Counted from the first letter of the stretch, positions 46,680 through 55,686 are shown. The stretch: DNA of 63,770 nt from Vineibacter terrae (GCF_008039615.1 NZ_VDUZ01000049.1:1-63770); one strand, 5' to 3'. The notes: generated from the sequence alone by a model not told the origin. A program made the numbers and translations.

Positions 46680-47987
46680 TCACTGCCGATGCAGGCGCAC
46701 GGTGAAGTGCGTGGGGCGATCGCGGGTGACACCCTGGTCGGGCAGGTGCATGTTGGTTTCGCCACTGCATGCCGCGACATTGCCGGCGCCGGGCCGGCAC
46801 ACCAGCCGGTCCTGTGTCCAGCGCGTGCCGTCCGAGCAGGTCGTATCGGCATCGGTGATGCGCAGCGTCCCGCCTTCATAGCGCGCCTTTGCCGGCGCCT
46901 GGCATGTGACGCCGCTTTGCCAACGGAAGGTCAGGCGGCCGTTGCCGTTCTCGTCGAAGCAGTACGTGTGCGCGCCGGGTGGGTGACGCGGCGTGTAGCG
47001 GAACTGGTCGCCGCGCCAGCAGCCCTTGAGGAACGAGTAGTCATTGGTCGGGGTTTCGGGCAGGCGCAGCACGTCGCCCGGCTTGGCGGCAGCCTGCGGC
47101 CGGTCCGGCGTGGGTGCCGGCTGGGGCGGCGCCTCGGGAGGCCGGCACGCGGCGGCACGTTTCTCGAGCTCGTCGCGCAGCGCGACGAGCGTGGCGCGCT
47201 GCCGATCTTCATCCCGCCGCGCGATGTCGATGTCGCCCTGCAGGCCGATGGTCGGATCGGGTGGCGCCGGCTCGGGCGGCGGCGGCGATAGCGGCGGCAG
47301 CTCGGTGACGCGCATGTCGGGTGGCACCGGCATGCACTGGCGCAGCAGCCACGAGGCCAGCAGCAGCACGGCAATCGCGAGCAGGCCGGCGATCAGCCAG
47401 AACAGCCACGGAAAGCGTGCACGCGGCAGTGCTGCGGCCCCGGTTGGCGCCAGGGTCAGGGGCAGGACCGGTGGCGCTGCAGGCAGGACCGGCGTCGGCG
47501 CCGGCGTGCGCGGATCGGCGAGGAAGGCCGGCGGCAGCACGGCACCGGCGGCTTGCGTGTCATAGCCCCAGCAGACAATGACCGGCTGGTCGCCGACCAG
47601 GAAAAGATAGTCGTCGGACGGCCGTTTGGCCGCCAGCCGCAGCGCCCGGCCCGCCAGCTGCCCGTCCTGCGAAGCGGCGGCCTCGAGGCTCCGGCCGAGC
47701 CGGTCGATGTCGGCCAGCATCGCGTCGATGTCGCGGCGAACGCTCTCATGCTCCATGTCCGGCAGCTCGGCGATCGGCCGTACCGGCCCGGTGCAGGCGC
47801 TGTACCAGTCGATGCGGCCACCCAGGTCGTGCGGCTCGGGCTCGGCCAGCAGGTGGAAGTGCCGATCGCCCAGGCGGCGGCGGATGACGGCCCGGATCTG
47901 TCCCTCGGCATGATGCAGCGGCTCGCCGCGAACCCCCAGCGGGCGTACGCCGGTCAGCGTCGTTCGGACGAGAGTGGTTCCGGCCAT
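46680..47987 (-). CDS. SrfA-like membrane protein, copy 1 of 5
   Basis: The 435-residue protein shares one architecture with its four neighbours. Residues 1-150 form an N-terminal domain with GVRPLGVRGEPLHHA, GGRIDWYS and VGDQPVIVCWGYD. An Ala/Pro linker leads to one membrane helix (about 193-215, FPWLFWLIAGLLAIAVLLLA), then a Pro-rich stretch, a coiled coil (about 250-281) and a C-terminal domain (about 317-435) with FLKGCWR, TYCFDENGNG and six cysteines (C323, C343, C362, C384, C397, C407). This resembles SrfA-family proteins, known by name from Salmonella but of unclear function. The N-terminus should be cytoplasmic, the C-terminus periplasmic. It is the last gene in the direction of transcription. 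Confidence 0.72.
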   Translation of the reverse strand: MAGTTLVRTTLTGVRPLGVRGEPLHHAEGQIRAVIRRRLGDRHFHLLAEPEPHDLGGRIDWYSACTGPVRPIAELPDMEHESVRRDIDAMLADIDRLGRSLEAAASQDGQLAGRALRLAAKRPSDDYLFLVGDQPVIVCWGYDTQAAGAVLPPAFLADPRTPAPTPVLPAAPPVLPLTLAPTGAAALPRARFPWLFWLIAGLLAIAVLLLASWLLRQCMPVPPDMRVTELPPLSPPPPEPAPPDPTIGLQGDIDIARRDEDRQRATLVALRDELEKRAAACRPPEAPPQPAPTPDRPQAAAKPGDVLRLPETPTNDYSFLKGCWRGDQFRYTPRHPPGAHTYCFDENGNGRLTFRWQSGVTCQAPAKARYEGGTLRITDADTTCSDGTRWTQDRLVCRPGAGNVAACSGETNMHLPDQGVTRDRPTHFTVRLHRQ

Positions 47988-48066
47988 CGCGCGCAGTTCA
48001 GTCAGATCAGTACGGCAACATGAGCTGTGGCGGACGTGGCCTCAAGAGTCTTGTCTTTCGTGTGAG

Positions 48067-49398
48067 TCAATTGACCCGGTGCAGGTTGACCGACCAGCGG
48101 TTCATCTGCGACTGGCCACTGCAGCGGGCGACGCTGTCGGGTTGCGAGCGGCAGTCGAGATAGTCGGCGAACCAGCGGCTGCCGTCGCTGCAGCGTGTAT
48201 CGGAATCGACGATGCGCAGCGTGCTGCCCGAGAAGCGGGCCGTCGCCGGGGCGCGGCAGGTCTCGCCGGTGGCACGCCGGAAGGTCAACGTGCCGCGGCC
48301 ATCGGCATCGAAGCAGTAGGTGCTGGTGCCGCCGACATGCGACGGCGAATGCTTGAAGAAGTCCGTGCGCCAGCAGCCTTTGAGGAAGGAGTAGTCGCTG
48401 GACGGCGTCGCCGGCATGCGCATGCGTCCGTCGGACGGCGGTTCGGGCTTCTTCTCGGCGACCTTGGGCTCGGGCTTGGGCGCCGGCTTGGGCTCGGGCT
48501 TCTTCTCGACCACGGGCGGCTTGGGTGGCTCCGGCGGCGGCTTGGGCGGCTCGGGCGCCTTGCACTGGAGGTAGCGCTTGTTGAGCTCGTCGCGCAGGGC
48601 AGCGAGCGTGACCTTCAGGCGGCCTTCCTCGTCGCGGGCGGTGTCGAGGTCGCCCTTGAGGCCGACGGTGGGGTCGGGCGGCGCCGGCTCGGGTGGCGGC
48701 GGCGGCGGTGGCGGCAGCTCGGTGAGGCGCATGTCGGGCGGCACCGGCATGCACTGGCGCAGCAGCCAGGAGGCGAGCAGCAGGATGAGGATGGCGAGCA
48801 GGCCGGCGAGCAGCCAGAAGAGCCAGGGAAAGCGCTCGCGCACCAGGGCGGCGGTGCCGGCCGGGCCGGCGGCCAGCGGCGGCGGTGGTGCGGCCGGCAT
48901 CGGCGGCGGCGGTGCGGCGGCGGTGCCGGGCAGGAAGGCCGGCGGCAGGACGGCGCCGGCGGCCTCGGTGTCGTAGCCCCAGCAGACGACGACGGGCTGG
49001 TCGCCGACCAGGAAGAGGTAGTCGTCGGAAGGACGCTTGGCGGCGAGCTGCAGGGAGCGTCCGGCGAGGCGGCCATCCTCGGTGGGACTGGCGGCGAGCG
49101 TCTGTCCGAGGCGCTCGATGTCGGCGAGCAGGACGTCGATGTCGGCGCGCGCGGCATCACGCTCGGCGTCGGGCAGGGCGGTGAGGGGGCGCACGGGCCC
49201 CTGCAGCTCGCTGTACCAGTCGATGCGGCCGCCGAGGTCGTGGGGCTGGGGCTCGGCCAGGAGATGGAAGTGGCGGTCATCGAGGCGGCGGCGCACGACG
49301 GCGCGCAGCTGGGCCTGGGCATGGTGCAGCGGCTCGCCGCGCACCCCCAGCGGCCTCACCCCCGTCAGCGTCGTGCGGACCAATGTCGTGCCGGCCAT
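48067..49398 (-). CDS. SrfA-like membrane protein, copy 2 of 5
   Basis: A 443-residue paralogue of the gene at 46680 with the same order of N-terminal domain, membrane helix (FPWLFWLLAGLLAILILLLA), coiled coil (RLKVTLAALRDELNKR) and C-terminal six-cysteine domain starting FLKGCWRTD. Its periplasmic linker has TonB-like Glu-Pro/Lys-Pro repeats (PPVVEKKPEPKPAPKPEPK). From about 48440 to the start codon it is almost identical in DNA sequence to copy 5, whereas the last 100 residues differ clearly. The gap to copy 1 is 79 bp. Confidence 0.72.
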   Translation of the reverse strand: MAGTTLVRTTLTGVRPLGVRGEPLHHAQAQLRAVVRRRLDDRHFHLLAEPQPHDLGGRIDWYSELQGPVRPLTALPDAERDAARADIDVLLADIERLGQTLAASPTEDGRLAGRSLQLAAKRPSDDYLFLVGDQPVVVCWGYDTEAAGAVLPPAFLPGTAAAPPPPMPAAPPPPLAAGPAGTAALVRERFPWLFWLLAGLLAILILLLASWLLRQCMPVPPDMRLTELPPPPPPPPEPAPPDPTVGLKGDLDTARDEEGRLKVTLAALRDELNKRYLQCKAPEPPKPPPEPPKPPVVEKKPEPKPAPKPEPKVAEKKPEPPSDGRMRMPATPSSDYSFLKGCWRTDFFKHSPSHVGGTSTYCFDADGRGTLTFRRATGETCRAPATARFSGSTLRIVDSDTRCSDGSRWFADYLDCRSQPDSVARCSGQSQMNRWSVNLHRVN

Positions 49399-49476
49399 TC
49401 CCGAACCTGCGTCATCGCCAGAAGATGCCTTGCGGTGCTCAAAATGACAGTGGGCTCACAAAATGGCAGCAGGAAG

Positions 49477-50823
49477 TCATGCTCCCTCGCGTCGGAACTC
49501 GTGCTCGGCGCCGAGATTGTCGCGGCACAGCGCCACCGAGTCGCTGACTCGCCGGCAGGTCAGGTAGTTGGGCCGGTCGGTCCAGAAGAACTGCGACGGC
49601 TGGCATGTGACCCGCGGCTGCGTCGTGCGCAGCGTGCCGTCGCCCTGGAATGCCGCCGTGACCGGCGCCTGGCAGCGGATGGTGGGCTGGCCAGGAAACT
49701 CGCTCGACTTCTCGCGCGTGCCCTCGCCGTTCGCGCCAAAGCAGATCCGGCCGGCACGGTCATAGCCCTGCACGACCTGTCCGTTGGGCAGGCGCAGGTT
49801 GGTCTGGGCATCGCGGCCCAGCCGCCAGCACCCCTTGAGCAGGGCCAGGTCGCCTTTCTTCCAGCGGTCCTCGGGAATGTCAGGCGGCTTGGCCGGTGGC
49901 GGTGGTGGTGGCGGCGGCTTGCGCTCGACCACAGGGGGTGGCTTGGGTGGCTCCGGCGGCTTGGGCGGCGGTTCCGGCGGCCGGCAAAGCTGGTAGCGCT
50001 TGTTGAGCTCGTCGCGCAGCGCGGCCAGCGTGGCGCGCAGCTTCCCTTCGTCCTCGCGCGCGCCGTCGAGGTCGCGCTGCAGGGCGATGGTCGGGTCGGG
50101 CGGCGGTGGCGGCGCGGGTGGCGGTGGTTCCGGCGGCAGCTCGGTCACGCGCAGGTCCGGCGGCACCGGCATCCAGTGGCGCAGCAGCCATGACGCGGCC
50201 AGCAGGATCAGGATGGCGAGCAGGCCAGCCAGCAGCCAGAGCAGCCAAGGGAAGCGCGCCTGGGTTGCGACCGCAGCGGCGGCCGGCGCCATCGCAGCCG
50301 GAATCGCCGGTAGCGCTGGCGCCGCCGGCACGGCGGCCGTTGCGCTTGTCGATGTCAGGAAGGCGCCGGGGAGCATGGCGCCGGCGGCTTCCGTGTCATA
50401 GCCCCAGCAGACGACGACGGGCTGGTCGCCGACCAGGAAAAGATAGTCGTCGGAAGGGCGTTTGGCGGCCAGCCGCAGCGACCTGCCGGCGAGGCGGCCG
50501 TCCTCGGTCGGGCCGGCTTCGAGCGTCTGCCCCAGCCGGTCGATGTCGGCCAGCAGGGCATCGATATCGGCACGGGCCGGGCCCAGCTCGGTGTCGGGGA
50601 GCGCCGGCACTGGCCGGACCGGCCCGGACAGCTCGCTGTACCAGTCGATGCGCCCGCCGAGGTCATGCGGCTGCGGTTCGGCCAGCAGATGGTAGTGACG
50701 GTCGCCGAGCCGGCGGCGGATCACGCCCCGGATCTGGGCCTGCGCCTGGTGCAGCGGCTCGCCGCGCACGCCCAGCGGCCGCACGCCCACCATCGTCGTC
50801 CGTACCAGCGTCGATCCCGACAT
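49477..50823 (-). CDS. SrfA-like membrane protein, copy 3 of 5
   Basis: A 448-residue paralogue with the standard N-terminal domain (GVRPLGVRGEPLHQAQAQI), membrane helix (FPWLLWLLAGLLAILILLAA) and Pro-rich linker. Its C-terminal domain is diverged: LLKGCWRLGRDAQTNLRLPN replaces FLKGCWRTD, followed by GRICFGANGEG, TIRCQAPVTAAF and ARCRDNLG-like cysteine sites (CRRVSDSVALCRDNLG). The ATG at 50823, after AGGGGAGC, is preferred to the longer start at 50850. It lies 78 bp upstream of copy 2 in the direction of transcription. Confidence 0.7.
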   Translation of the reverse strand: MSGSTLVRTTMVGVRPLGVRGEPLHQAQAQIRGVIRRRLGDRHYHLLAEPQPHDLGGRIDWYSELSGPVRPVPALPDTELGPARADIDALLADIDRLGQTLEAGPTEDGRLAGRSLRLAAKRPSDDYLFLVGDQPVVVCWGYDTEAAGAMLPGAFLTSTSATAAVPAAPALPAIPAAMAPAAAAVATQARFPWLLWLLAGLLAILILLAASWLLRHWMPVPPDLRVTELPPEPPPPAPPPPPDPTIALQRDLDGAREDEGKLRATLAALRDELNKRYQLCRPPEPPPKPPEPPKPPPVVERKPPPPPPPPAKPPDIPEDRWKKGDLALLKGCWRLGRDAQTNLRLPNGQVVQGYDRAGRICFGANGEGTREKSSEFPGQPTIRCQAPVTAAFQGDGTLRTTQPRVTCQPSQFFWTDRPNYLTCRRVSDSVALCRDNLGAEHEFRREGA

Positions 50824-50887
50824 GCTCCCCTGCGCGGCCCGTCGCGGCAACCAGCATGCGGGCGCCCCGCGCCGGGTTCAAGGACGG

Positions 50888-52207
50888 CTACATCGGGCAG
50901 TTCAAGCGGTAGCCCCACTCGGTGCCGCTGTGCGGACCCACCACCTCGACCGTGACGGAGTAGTCTCCTGCCTCCGGTTGATAAGGAAATGACAGTGTCC
51001 CGAAGTAGCTGACGGGCCGGTTGGTGGTCGCGACCAGGCGGCCCCGGTAGTAGACGTTCATCTGGTCCGGGATCATCTTCATGTTGTAGCGGATCACGAC
51101 CGTGCCGGGCTTGTCGCCGACATAGTGGCGGTTGCGGGTCACGCCGGCGCCGCCGCTGGCCGCGTCCGAGTTGCAGGGCAGCATGCCGGGCGGCGGTTGT
51201 GTCACCGGCGGTGCCCGTGGCGGCGGTGGAGGTGGCGGCGCCTTCTCGGCGACCTGTGGCTTGGGAGCAGGCTTTGGCGCCGGCTTGGGGGGCTCCGGCT
51301 TCTTTTCCGCCACGGGCGGCTTCGGCGGCTCGGGCGGCGGCGGCGGCGGCGGTTCAGGCGCCTTGCACAAGGCCCGCCGCTGCTGGAACTCGTCGCGCAG
51401 CGATGCCAGCGACACCTTGAGCTTGCCTTCGCGATCGCGCTCGCCATCGATTGCCGCTTTCAGGTCGACGGTCGGGTCCGGCGGCGCTGGCGGCGGCGGC
51501 GGCGGCGGCGGCGGCTCGGGCGGCAGCTCCGTCACCTGCATGTCGGGTGGCATGGGCAGCCACAGCCGCAGCCCATAGGCGGTGCTGAGGATCACCAGGA
51601 TGCCGAGCAGCCCGACCAGCAGCGCCGCCAGCCAGGGAAAGCGGCGGCGCGTTGCCGCGACCGTGGCTACGGCCGGGATGGAAGCTGGCGCGGGCGCGGC
51701 GGCTGGCGCGGGTGTGGCGGCGGCGGTGGCGCTGGGCAGGAAAGACGGCGGCAGGATCGCGCCCACCGTCTCGCCATCATAGCCCCAGCAGATCAGGACC
51801 GGCTGGTCACCGACCCGGAACAGGTAGGCATCGTCGTCGGGACGCTTGGCCGCCAGGTGCAGGGCCCGTCCGGCCAGACGGGCATCCTCGCTGGTCGAGC
51901 GCTCGAGCTGCGTGCCCAGGCCGTCGATCTCCGCCAGCATGCCGTCGATCTCGGCCCGCAGCGCGTCGCGCTCGCCTTCCGGCAGGTCGGTGGCCGCGCG
52001 CACGGGTTCGCCGTCGGCATACCAGTCGATGCGGCCGGTGGCGGGATAGGCCTGCGGCTCGGCCAGCAGCTGGTGGTGGCGGTTGCCCAGGCGTCGGCGC
52101 ACGACGTCGCGGATCTGGGCGTGGGTGTTGTGCAGCGGCTCGCCCCGCACGCCCAGCGGTCGCGCACCGAACTCGGTGGTGCGGACGAGCGTGGCGTTGC
52201 TGGGCAT
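50888..52207 (-). CDS. SrfA-like membrane protein, copy 4 of 5, exchanged C-terminus
   Basis: The 439-residue product keeps the family N-terminal domain (GARPLGVRGEPLHNTHAQI, GDQPVLICWGYD), membrane helix (FPWLAALLVGLLGILVILST) and a long KP/EP linker, but lacks the FLKGCWR domain. In its place about 110 residues run from MLPCNSDAASGGAGVTRN to YRLNCPM with a beta-rich look (VVIRYNMKMIPDQMNVYYRG, key part NVYYRGRLVATT). I do not recognise this domain. It shows that the C-terminal module of the array is exchangeable. Confidence 0.7.
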   Translation of the reverse strand: MPSNATLVRTTEFGARPLGVRGEPLHNTHAQIRDVVRRRLGNRHHQLLAEPQAYPATGRIDWYADGEPVRAATDLPEGERDALRAEIDGMLAEIDGLGTQLERSTSEDARLAGRALHLAAKRPDDDAYLFRVGDQPVLICWGYDGETVGAILPPSFLPSATAAATPAPAAAPAPASIPAVATVAATRRRFPWLAALLVGLLGILVILSTAYGLRLWLPMPPDMQVTELPPEPPPPPPPPPAPPDPTVDLKAAIDGERDREGKLKVSLASLRDEFQQRRALCKAPEPPPPPPPEPPKPPVAEKKPEPPKPAPKPAPKPQVAEKAPPPPPPPRAPPVTQPPPGMLPCNSDAASGGAGVTRNRHYVGDKPGTVVIRYNMKMIPDQMNVYYRGRLVATTNRPVSYFGTLSFPYQPEAGDYSVTVEVVGPHSGTEWGYRLNCPM

Positions 52208-52306
52208 TCTTCCTCCGGATCCTGCGATGCAGTCAGGCTGCAGGTGCGCGGTGGCGGCAGAAGGGCGGAACCGTGGCGCAAACGCGTCGGGCCGGCGCCA
52301 TGTTCG

Positions 52307-53659
52307 TCAATTTCCCGTGCGATGCAGATTGACCGTCCAGCGCTCGGTGCGGTTCTCGCCGCGGCAATAGGCGACGCCATCCGAGCCGGCCGTGCAGTCG
52401 AGCCGATCCTGGGCCCAGGTACCGCGCGGCGAGCACGTCGTGTCGGCGTCGACGACGCGCAGCGTGCTGCCCGAGAAGCGGGCTGTCGCCGGCGCGCGGC
52501 AGGTCGTGCCGTCATGGAAGCGGAACTCCATCGAGCCGCGGCCGCTGCCGTCGAAGCAATAGGTGGCGTAGCCGGGCGGAATGCGTGGCCCGTGCTTGAA
52601 GGTGTCCGTGCGCCAGCAGCCCTTGAGGAAGGAATAGTCGTTGGACGGCGCCGTCGGCATGCGCATGCGGTCGTCGGATGGCTTGGGTGGCGGCTCGGGT
52701 TTGCGCTCGGCGACCTTGGGCTCGGGTTTGGGCGCCGGCTTGGGCTCGGGCTTCTTCTCGACCACCGGCGGCTTGGGTGGCTCCGGCGGCGGCTTGGGCG
52801 GCTCGGGCGCCTTGCACTGGAGGTAGCGCTTGTTGAGCTCGTCACGCAGGGCAGCGAGCGTGACCTTCAGGCGGCCTTCCTCGTCGCGGGCGGTGTCGAG
52901 GTCGCCCTTGAGGCCGACGGTGGGGTCGGGCGGCGCCGGCTCGGGCGGCGCCGGCTCGGGTGGCGGCGGTGGCGGCAGCTCGGTGAGGCGCATGTCGGGC
53001 GGCACCGGCATGCACTGGCGCAGCAGCCAGGAGGCGAGCAGCAGGATGAGGATGGCGAGCAGGCCGGCGAGCAGCCAGAAGAGCCAGGGAAAGCGCTCGC
53101 GCACCAGGGCGGCGGTGCCGGCCGGGCCGGCGGCCAGCGGCGGCGGTGGTGCGGCCGGCATCGACGGCGGCGGTGCGGCGGCGGTGCCGGGCAGGAAGGC
53201 CGGCGGCAGGACGGCGCCGGCGGCCTCGGTGTCGTAGCCCCAGCAGACGACGACGGGCTGGTCGCCGACCAGGAAGAGGTAGTCGTCGGACGGACGCTTG
53301 GCGGCGAGCTGCAGGGAGCGTCCGGCGAGGCGGCCATCCTCGGTGGGGCTGGCGGCGAGCGTCTGTCCGAGGCGCTCGATGTCGGCGAGCAGAACGTCGA
53401 TGTTGGCGCGCGCGGCATCGCGCTCGGCGTCGGGCAGGGCGGTGAGGGGGCGCACGGGCCCCTGCAGCTCGCTGTACCAGTCGATGCGGCCGCCGAGGTC
53501 GTGGGGCTGGGGCTCGGCCAGGAGATGGAAGTGGCGGTCATCGAGGCGGCGGCGCACGACGGCGCGCAGCTGGGCCTGGGCATGGTGCAGCGGCTCGCCG
53601 CGCACCCCCAGCGGCCTCACCCCCGTCAGCGTCGTGCGGACCAATGTCGTGCCGGGCAC
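52307..53659 (-). CDS. SrfA-like membrane protein, copy 5 of 5
   Basis: The 450-residue first gene of the tandem array in transcription direction. N-terminal domain, membrane helix and coiled coil are nearly identical in DNA and protein sequence to copy 2; the Pro-rich linker has an extra EPAPP-type unit. The C-terminal domain (FLKGCWRTDTFKHGP, YCFDGSGRGSMEF, ending NLHRTGN) is related to that of copies 1 and 2 but distinct. The 128 bp upstream (53660-53787) separates it from the acyl-CoA synthetase gene and may hold a promoter for the array. Confidence 0.72.
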   Translation of the reverse strand: MPGTTLVRTTLTGVRPLGVRGEPLHHAQAQLRAVVRRRLDDRHFHLLAEPQPHDLGGRIDWYSELQGPVRPLTALPDAERDAARANIDVLLADIERLGQTLAASPTEDGRLAGRSLQLAAKRPSDDYLFLVGDQPVVVCWGYDTEAAGAVLPPAFLPGTAAAPPPSMPAAPPPPLAAGPAGTAALVRERFPWLFWLLAGLLAILILLLASWLLRQCMPVPPDMRLTELPPPPPPEPAPPEPAPPDPTVGLKGDLDTARDEEGRLKVTLAALRDELNKRYLQCKAPEPPKPPPEPPKPPVVEKKPEPKPAPKPEPKVAERKPEPPPKPSDDRMRMPTAPSNDYSFLKGCWRTDTFKHGPRIPPGYATYCFDGSGRGSMEFRFHDGTTCRAPATARFSGSTLRVVDADTTCSPRGTWAQDRLDCTAGSDGVAYCRGENRTERWTVNLHRTGN

Positions 53660-53787
53660 GGCGCGCTTCCTCCATCGCAGGGCGCTCGTTCAGTCTACGC
53701 CTCGACGCGACGGCCCATCCCCGCTGCCGGCAATTGTACGCGATGAATTATGGCGCCGGTCGGGCGGCGCGGCCCGGCCAAACCGTG

Positions 53788-55686
53788 TCAGAGCTTCTTC
53801 GCCCAGTCGCGCAGAACGAACTTCTGCACCTTGCCGGTCGACGTCTTGGGCAGCTCGCGGAAAACCACCGAGCGCGGGATCTTGAAGCTGGCCATGTTGG
53901 CGCGGCAGTAGGCGATGATCTCGTCTTGCGTGGCGCTGGCGCCGGGCTTCAGCACGACGAAGGCGCAGGGCGTCTCGCCCCATTTCGCATCCGGCCGCGC
54001 CACCACGGCCGCTTCCAGCACGGCCGGGTGCTTGTAGAGAATGCCCTCGACCTCGATGGTCGAGATGTTCTCGCCGCCGGAGATGATGATGTCCTTGGAG
54101 CGGTCGCGCAGCTCGATGTAGCCGTCGGGGTGGATCACGCCGAGATCGCCGGAATGGAACCAGCCGCCGGCGAACGCCGCCTGCGTCGCGCTCGGGTTCT
54201 TCAGGTAGCCCTTCATCACCAGGTTGCCGCGGAAGAAGACCTCGCCCATCGTGGTGCCGTCGCGCGGCACCGGCTCCATTGTTTCCGGGTCCATCACGGT
54301 GACCGCGTCCTCGGCGGCATAGCGCACGCCCTGACGCGCCTTGAGCGCGGCCTGCTCGGCGCTGGGCAGATGATCCCACGCCTCATCCCAGGCGCAGATC
54401 GTGGCCGGCCCGTAAACCTCGGTCAGGCCGTAGACATGGGTGATGTGGAAGCCCTGGCGCTCGACCGCCTCCAGCACGGCCGCCGGCGGCGGCGCGGCGG
54501 CGGTCATGAACTCCACCGTGCGCGTGAGCGGCCGGCGCTCCTCGTCGGCGGCGTTGATGATGAAGCCCAGGATGACCGGGGCGCCGCACATATGCGTGAC
54601 GTCGTTATCGGCGATGGCGTCGTAGATGGTGCGCGCGCTGATGCGGCGCAGGCACACGCTGGTGCCGGCCACCAGCGCCAGCGTCCACGGGAAGCACCAG
54701 CCGTTGCAGTGGAACATCGGCAGCGTCCACAGATAGCACGGGTGCATGCCCATGGCCCACTGCGTGGCGTTGCCGTAGGCCGACAGCGTCGCGCCGCGGT
54801 GGCTGTAGACGACGCCCTTGGGATCGCCTGTCGTGCCCGACGTGTAGTTCAACGAGACGGCGTCCCACTCGTGCGCCGGATATTGCCAGCTGAACTCGGG
54901 GTCGCCTTCGGCGAGGAAGTCCTCGTAGGTGATGCTGCCGATCGGCGCCCGGTCGTCGCACTGGTCGTCATCGATGTCGATGACGATGGGCTTGGCCTTG
55001 ACCAGCGTCAGCGCCTCGTTCATCGCCCGGTGGTACTCGCGATCGACGATCACCAGCTTGGCCTCGCTGTGGTCGAGGATGAACGCGAGCATGGCGGCGT
55101 CGAGGCGGGTGTTGAGCGAGTTCAGCACGGCGCCGACCATCGGCACGCCGAAATGCGCTTCGTACATCTCCGGCACGTTGGGCGCCATGATGGCCACGGT
55201 ATCGCCCACGCCGATGTCGTTCTTCTCCAGCGCCGATGCCAGCTGCCGGCATCGCCTGTAGGTCTCGCTCCAGGTGTAGCGGCGCGGGCCGTGGACGACC
55301 GAGAGCTTGCCGGGATAGACGCTGGCCGAGCGCTCCAGGAATTGCAGCGGCGTGAGCGGCGCGAAATTGGCGGGATTGCGATCGAGATCGCGCGCGTAGA
55401 TGTTGCGCGCCATCGTCGGCGGATGCTTGCCCACGGCCGGCCGCGGCGCCGGCAGGCGGCCGACGGAGGGGCGTGCCTTCACCGGCCGGCGCGGCGCCGT
55501 CGGCCGCGACGCCGGCACGGCCGGCTTGCGCAGCGCCGCCGGCGCCTTGGCCGCCACCTTCTTCTTGGCCGCCGGCTTGGCCGCCTTGCCGGCCGGTGTC
55601 TTGCCCGGCGGCTTGCGTGTCGTGCTCGAGCCCTTCTTCGACGCCTTGCCGCGTCCACCCTTGCTGCTTGCCTTGCCCCTGGCCAT
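53788..55686 (-). CDS. Acyl-CoA synthetase with Lys/Ala/Pro-rich N-terminal extension
   Basis: An ANL-superfamily acyl-CoA ligase with the AMP-binding motif YTSGTTGDPKGVVYSHRG, the GLTEVYGP segment, HSGDLGVIHPDGY and the C-terminal PKTSTGKVQKFVLR. From an ATG at 55413 it would be 541 residues, the usual length, starting NIYARDLDRNPANFAPLT. An in-frame ATG at 55686 adds 91 residues rich in Lys, Ala, Pro and Arg (PAKKKVAAKAP-like, resembling histone H1 tails) with strongly coding-like third positions. I favour the longer form but neither start has a strong ribosome binding site. Substrate is likely a medium or branched acyl acid. Confidence 0.82.
   Translation of the reverse strand: MARGKASSKGGRGKASKKGSSTTRKPPGKTPAGKAAKPAAKKKVAAKAPAALRKPAVPASRPTAPRRPVKARPSVGRLPAPRPAVGKHPPTMARNIYARDLDRNPANFAPLTPLQFLERSASVYPGKLSVVHGPRRYTWSETYRRCRQLASALEKNDIGVGDTVAIMAPNVPEMYEAHFGVPMVGAVLNSLNTRLDAAMLAFILDHSEAKLVIVDREYHRAMNEALTLVKAKPIVIDIDDDQCDDRAPIGSITYEDFLAEGDPEFSWQYPAHEWDAVSLNYTSGTTGDPKGVVYSHRGATLSAYGNATQWAMGMHPCYLWTLPMFHCNGWCFPWTLALVAGTSVCLRRISARTIYDAIADNDVTHMCGAPVILGFIINAADEERRPLTRTVEFMTAAAPPPAAVLEAVERQGFHITHVYGLTEVYGPATICAWDEAWDHLPSAEQAALKARQGVRYAAEDAVTVMDPETMEPVPRDGTTMGEVFFRGNLVMKGYLKNPSATQAAFAGGWFHSGDLGVIHPDGYIELRDRSKDIIISGGENISTIEVEGILYKHPAVLEAAVVARPDAKWGETPCAFVVLKPGASATQDEIIAYCRANMASFKIPRSVVFRELPKTSTGKVQKFVLRDWAKKL

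Noticed and set aside
52680-52830. Tandem short repeats in the Pro-rich linker as a CRISPR array
   Set aside because: They are in-frame codon repeats (KP/EP, PPEP) inside a protein gene, with no spacer pattern.
51125-53746. 873-codon plus-strand open frame over the SrfA-like genes, and similar ones at 47974-50193
   Set aside because: Gly/Arg-rich and repetitive; a mirror of the Pro/Ala-rich genes on the minus strand in GC-rich DNA, with no recognisable domain.
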